Positions 41,642-45,562 of a stretch of DNA of 45,562 nt are shown here, piece by piece. The translations under genes and the position numbers were made by a program. The stretch is from Thiotrichaceae bacterium (GTDB lineage Bacteria; Pseudomonadota; Gammaproteobacteria; Thiotrichales; Thiotrichaceae), in the NCBI GenBank assembly GCA_026991755.1, contig JALXAX010000147.1, positions 1-45,562 on the forward strand. Direction: 5' to 3'. Position 1 is the first letter of the stretch. Each line of letters begins with the position of its first letter. A model generated the notes under the pieces. That model had not been told where the DNA came from and did no database searches. It saw only the letters and a program-made list of their open reading frames with translations.

Positions 41642-44600
41642 TCAATAGCCAAGGACAGGCGACAGCCATTTCTCGACCTCTTCTACACTCATGCCTTTAC
41701 GTTTTGCGTAGTCTTCCACCTGATCCTTCTGGATTTTACCCGTACCAAAGTAAACACTTTGAGGGTGGGAGAAATACCAGCCTGATACGGAGGCTGCTGG
41801 GTACATCGCATAAGACTCTGTAATGGTCATACCAATCCGCTCTTCTACTTCTAACAACTCCCATAATGAAGCTTTTTCAGTATGATCAGGGCAAGCAGGA
41901 TAACCAGGTGCGGGTCGAATGCCTTGGTAAGATTCTTTGATTAGCTCCTCGTTAGACAAACCTTCATCCACCGCATAGCCCCAGAATTCTTTACGTAACC
42001 GCTCGTGCATACGTTCTGCCATGGCTTCTGCAAAACGATCACATAGGGCTTCCAGCAGAATGGCGTTGTAGTCATCATGTGCTTCACGGAATTTCTCTAA
42101 ATGGGGTTCGATACCCACGCCACCGGTTACTGCAAATGCACCGAGCCAATCCTGAACACCACTTTCTTTGGGTGCAATGTAATCTGCCAAACAGAAATTA
42201 GGACGCTGACCACCACGATCTAGCTGTTGACGGATATGATGTAAATCCATTCTTACCGTCTCACGACTTTCATCCGTGTACAATTCAATATCATCATCAT
42301 TGACTGAGTTAGCGGGGAATAGTCCGATAACAGCCTTAGCCGTGATCCATTTTTCTTTAACGATTTGATCCAGCATAACCTTGGCTTCGTCGTATAGCTT
42401 GCTTGCTGCTTCGCCTACCACTTCATCCGTTAGAATCGCCGGGAATTTACCTGCTAGCTCCCAGCTTCTAAAGAATTGTGTCCAGTCGAATCGCTCGATC
42501 AAATCTTCCAGTGGATAATCATCAAACTGTATAATCACACCGCCTGAATCTAGCGTACTTACGCTGTAATCCTCGCCATCTTTTGGTGCATCAAGCAAGA
42601 CTGGCTTGACGGGTTTGGTCTTTTCATCAGTCCAATCAATCGGTACTTTATTGGCTCTGGAAGCCGCTAAAGTTGAGGATTTCTTAACACGCTGATTCGC
42701 TGCACGCTTGACCCGTAATGCCTCGTACTCATCTTTATAGCCTTTTATAAACTCATCACGATCATCTTCAGATAGTAGCTTACTCGCCACGCCGACTGCA
42801 CGAGAAGCATCCGCCACATGAATCGCAGCGCCATGATATTCAGGGTCGATCTTAACGGCAGTATGGATTTTAGAAGTTGTTGCACCACCGATTAGCAAGG
42901 GTAAATCCATGCCTAGGCGCTCCATTTCCTTACCAACGTTAACCATCTCATCCAGTGATGGGGTGATCAGACCTGACAAGCCAATGATATCGACGTTTTC
43001 TTCAACCGCTTTCTTTAAAATATCATCCGTAGGAACCATTACACCCATGTCGATAATTTCGTAGTTATTACATTGCAACACCACGCCTACGATATTTTTA
43101 CCGATGTCATGCACATCGCCTTTTACCGTTGCCATGAGTATTTTTCCATTAGCTTGCAAATCACCGTCTTTCTCGGCTTCCAGATAAGGCATAAGATAAG
43201 CCACAGCTTTTTTCATCACACGCGCTGATTTAACCACTTGAGGCAAGAACATTTTTCCATCGCCAAACAAATCGCCCACCACATTCATGCCATCCATTAA
43301 TGGCCCTTCGATGACGTTGATAGGTCGTTTTAGCTCGATTCGTGCTTCTTCGGTATCTTCAATTACAAAGGCATCTATACCTTTTACCAACGCATGTTCT
43401 AAACGCTTAGCGATAGGCAACTCACGCCACTCTAAATCTTCTTTCTTTTCGGCAACTTTGCCATCGCCCATGTAATCGCCAGCAATGTCCATCAAGCGTT
43501 CGGTAGCATCTTCCCGCTTGTTTAAGACCAAGTCTTCAACCGCATCGCGTAGCTCTTTAGGCAGATCATCAACAATCGCCAGTTGTGCCGCATTCACAAT
43601 ACCCATCCCCATACCATTGTGGATCGCATGATAAAGGAACACAGCATGAATGGCTTCACGTACGGGGTTATTGCCACGGAAGGAGAACGATACGTTAGAT
43701 ACACCGCCCGAAACCATGGCATAAGGCAAGGTATCGGTAATGTCTTTAGTCGCTTCGATAAAGTCAACAGCGTAGTTATTATGCTCTTCGATACCTGTGC
43801 CAACCGCAAATATATTAGGGTCGAAAATAATATCTTCAGGTGGGAAACCGACTTCTTTAGTCAGCAAGTTATAAGCATTAGTACAAATCTCTACTTTGCG
43901 CTCACGGGTGTCTGCTTGCCCTACTTCGTCAAACGCCATAACGATAACCGCCGCGCCATAACGACGAATGAGTCTCGCTTGTTTAAGGAAGTTATCAACG
44001 CCCTCTTTCATGGATATCGAGTTAACGATCCCTTTACCCTGAATACATTTTAAACCCGCTTCGATCACTTCCCATTTTGAGGAGTCAATCATGATCGGCA
44101 CACGGGAGATATCTGGCTCAGAAGCAATCAAGTTCAAAAAGCGCACCATGCACTCTTTGGACTCCAACATACCCTCGTCCATATTAATGTCGATCACTTG
44201 CGCACCGGCATTTACTTGATCTAGCGCTACTTCTAAAGCCGTGTCGTAATCTTCTTCTTTGATAAGGCGCTTAAAGCGTAATGAACCTGTTACATTGGTT
44301 CGCTCACCGACGTTAACAAATAAGCTGTCTTTTCCGATATTGAATGGCTCTAGCCCAGCAAGACGGCATTCAACGGGGAGATCAGGAATTTTGCGGGGTG
44401 CAATACCTGCTACTGTATCTGCAATGGCTTTAATGTGATCAGGTGATGATCCACAACAGCCACCGACAATATTAAGAAAACCGCTCTCTGCCCATTCTTT
44501 AATATGTTCCGCCATGCCCGCAGGATCAAGATCATATTCACCAAACTCATTCGGTAAACCCGCATTTGGGTGAGCCGATACATAACCGTTACAAATACGC

Positions 44601-45385
44601 GAAAGTTCTTGTACATATTGGCGTAATAGATCAGGACCAAGTGCACAGTTAAGCCCGAAGGAAACAGGCTCTGCATGGTTTAGCGAGTTATAGAAAGCTT
44701 CGGTAGTTTGCCCTGAAAGCGTACGCCCTGAACGATCTGTAATCGTCCCTGAAATCATAATCGGATATTCTTTGCCGATATCTACAAAGGTTTGCTTTAC
44801 CGCAAAAACAGCCGCCTTGGCGTTGAGCGTATCAAAGATCGTTTCGATCATAATGATATCAGCGCCACCTTCAATTAAGGCTTTTGTAGATTCTATATAG
44901 GCTTCTACCAGCTCATCAAACGTAACGTTACGAAAACCAGGGTCGTTTACATCAGGCGAAATACTAGCTGTTCTATTGGTTGGTCCCAGCACACCCGCCA
45001 CGAAGCGAGGCTTATCGTCTGTACTAAATTTATCGCAAGACTCGCGCGCTAATCTAGCCGCTGCTACATTCATCTCATACGACAAGTCTTGCATGTCGTA
45101 ATCTGCCATTGCTATGGTCGTAGAGTTAAACGTATTGGTTTCGAGAATATCTGCACCCGCTGCCAGATACTCCTCATGAATCTCTTGAATAATGTGTGGT
45201 TGCGTTAACACCAATAGATCATTATTGCCCTTAACATCCGATGGCCAATCGGCAAAACGCTCGCCTCTGTAGTCTGCCTCTTCCAGCTTGCGTCGCTGGA
45301 TCATAGTCCCCATAGCGCCATCCAAAATAAGGATGCGTTGCGCGAGTGCTTGTTCTAGTTGTTCTTTTGCGTGTAGCTTAGCCAT
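41642..45385 (-). CDS. metH: Cobalamin-dependent methionine synthase MetH
   Basis: A 1247-residue four-module enzyme that transfers the methyl group of 5-methyltetrahydrofolate via cobalamin to homocysteine. The homocysteine module (about 1-330) has zinc ligands C247 (LNCALG), C310 and C311 (GGCCGSS), the same numbers as in E. coli. The folate module (about 350-620) starts [13 protein letters not shown]. The cobalamin module (about 650-890) has the D757-x-H759-x-x-G762 motif in [13 protein letters not shown]. The reactivation module (C-terminal 330 residues) has [12 protein letters not shown] for S-adenosylmethionine and ends KWLSPVLGY. It is about 20 residues longer than E. coli MetH. No strong Shine-Dalgarno is seen before the ATG. 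The Crp/Fnr gene follows after 33 bp. Confidence 0.99.
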   Translation of the reverse strand: MAKLHAKEQLEQALAQRILILDGAMGTMIQRRKLEEADYRGERFADWPSDVKGNNDLLVLTQPHIIQEIHEEYLAAGADILETNTFNSTTIAMADYDMQDLSYEMNVAAARLARESCDKFSTDDKPRFVAGVLGPTNRTASISPDVNDPGFRNVTFDELVEAYIESTKALIEGGADIIMIETIFDTLNAKAAVFAVKQTFVDIGKEYPIMISGTITDRSGRTLSGQTTEAFYNSLNHAEPVSFGLNCALGPDLLRQYVQELSRICNGYVSAHPNAGLPNEFGEYDLDPAGMAEHIKEWAESGFLNIVGGCCGSSPDHIKAIADTVAGIAPRKIPDLPVECRLAGLEPFNIGKDSLFVNVGERTNVTGSLRFKRLIKEEDYDTALEVALDQVNAGAQVIDINMDEGMLESKECMVRFLNLIASEPDISRVPIMIDSSKWEVIEAGLKCIQGKGIVNSISMKEGVDNFLKQARLIRRYGAAVIVMAFDEVGQADTRERKVEICTNAYNLLTKEVGFPPEDIIFDPNIFAVGTGIEEHNNYAVDFIEATKDITDTLPYAMVSGGVSNVSFSFRGNNPVREAIHAVFLYHAIHNGMGMGIVNAAQLAIVDDLPKELRDAVEDLVLNKREDATERLMDIAGDYMGDGKVAEKKEDLEWRELPIAKRLEHALVKGIDAFVIEDTEEARIELKRPINVIEGPLMDGMNVVGDLFGDGKMFLPQVVKSARVMKKAVAYLMPYLEAEKDGDLQANGKILMATVKGDVHDIGKNIVGVVLQCNNYEIIDMGVMVPTDDILKKAVEENVDIIGLSGLITPSLDEMVNVGKEMERLGMDLPLLIGGATTSKIHTAVKIDPEYHGAAIHVADASRAVGVASKLLSEDDRDEFIKGYKDEYEALRVKRAANQRVKKSSTLAASRANKVPIDWTDEKTKPVKPVLLDAPKDGEDYSVSTLDSGGVIIQFDDYPLEDLIERFDWTQFFRSWELAGKFPAILTDEVVGEAASKLYDEAKVMLDQIVKEKWITAKAVIGLFPANSVNDDDIELYTDESRETVRMDLHHIRQQLDRGGQRPNFCLADYIAPKESGVQDWLGAFAVTGGVGIEPHLEKFREAHDDYNAILLEALCDRFAEAMAERMHERLRKEFWGYAVDEGLSNEELIKESYQGIRPAPGYPACPDHTEKASLWELLEVEERIGMTITESYAMYPAASVSGWYFSHPQSVYFGTGKIQKDQVEDYAKRKGMSVEEVEKWLSPVLGY

Positions 45386-45405
45386 ATCAATCAGAAAGGT
45401 TGATG

Positions 45406-45447
45406 AAAAAAGAGGGAGATTCTAACACAGCTTGAGACCTGTGTTAG
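45406..45447 (-). promoter_or_regulatory. Terminator-like hairpin in the metH leader
   Basis: On the minus strand CTAACACAG (45439-45447) pairs with CTGTGTTAG (45422-45430) over 9 bp around an 8-nt loop. Eleven bases later comes a T6 run (45406-45411), some 20 nt before the metH ATG. It could be an attenuator in the metH leader or the terminator of an upstream transcript. No cobalamin, SAM or SAH riboswitch signature is visible in the part shown. Confidence 0.45.
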
Positions 45448-45494
45448 TGATAAGGTTGGATGTTCTAGGGCAATCGCACTTAAAATAGCTTGAT

Positions 45495-45500
45495 ATTATA
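45495..45500 (-). promoter_or_regulatory. Possible metH -10 box
   Basis: A perfect TATAAT on the minus strand about 110 nt before the metH ATG. The -35 position at 17-18 bp reads TACATC/TTACAT and is poor, so the promoter may need an activator such as MetR. The leader would include the hairpin at 45406-45447. Confidence 0.4.
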
Positions 45501-45562
45501 ATCTAAATTAAGTATTAGATGTAAGCTTTTGATTTACTATGAAAGCAAAAGCTATCCCCTCC

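Noticed and set aside
43583-44053. 156-codon plus-strand frame inside metH
   Set aside because: It is antisense to the folate module of metH and shows no recognisable protein features or ribosome site.
45386-45562. Cobalamin riboswitch upstream of metH
   Set aside because: No B12-box-like GCCACTG word or long multi-helix structure is visible; MetH uses cobalamin but such genes are seldom under this switch in gammaproteobacteria.

Overview
The window looks like chromosomal DNA of a gammaproteobacterium. The evidence is a primary sigma factor of the RpoD type with a long acidic non-conserved region, a DnaG primase, the order dnaG - rpoD - tRNA(CAU) also seen in pseudomonads, and a MetH whose zinc and cobalamin ligands fall at exactly the E. 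coli residue numbers. The moderate A+T content and the giant Ig/propeller/TSP3 exoprotein resemble large filamentous sulfur bacteria (Thiotrichales-like), but that placement is inference.

Region 1 (1-35719, minus strand) is one uninterrupted reading frame that starts at a TTG codon at 35719 and is still open at the left edge: at least 11,906 codons, more than 1 MDa. It encodes an exported giant modular protein. In order it carries: a signal peptide; about 430 residues with no recognised fold; a run of more than twenty Ig-like domains; seven copies of a 600-700-residue super-module (beta-propeller, SbsA/Big_5-like Ig, IPT/TIG domains); more Ig domains and propellers; invasin-like domains; a TSP3-type calcium-binding array; an Ig and a small carboxypeptidase-regulatory-like domain; a glutamine-amidotransferase/ThuA-like fold; a second TSP3 array with its own Ig domain; and a glycine-rich, probably beta-helical segment that runs off the window. 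The C-terminus and any export or anchoring signal lie outside.

Region 2 (35720-36467) has no intact gene that I can recognise. It holds a structured leader for the giant gene, a possible outer-membrane-protein 3' remnant, a doubtful small ORF, and a clear remnant of a GmhA-like SIS-domain isomerase with an internal deletion. It ends in a strong terminator facing the tRNA gene.

Region 3 (36468-40517, minus) is core information processing: tRNA(CAU), rpoD and dnaG. rpoD has its own promoter and dnaG has one of its own; rpsU, the usual first gene of this operon, is not next to dnaG.

Region 4 (40518-45562) has a small DUF2892 membrane protein gene on the plus strand, diverging from dnaG. A perfect TGTGA-N6-TCACA operator sits between them, placed for class II activation of the DUF2892 promoter. 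Convergent to it is a cysteine-rich Crp/Fnr-family regulator whose recognition helix has the CRP-type R-E-x3-R pattern, so it may be the protein that binds that operator. This regulator lies 33 bp downstream of metH and is probably co-transcribed with it. metH has a leader with a terminator-like hairpin.
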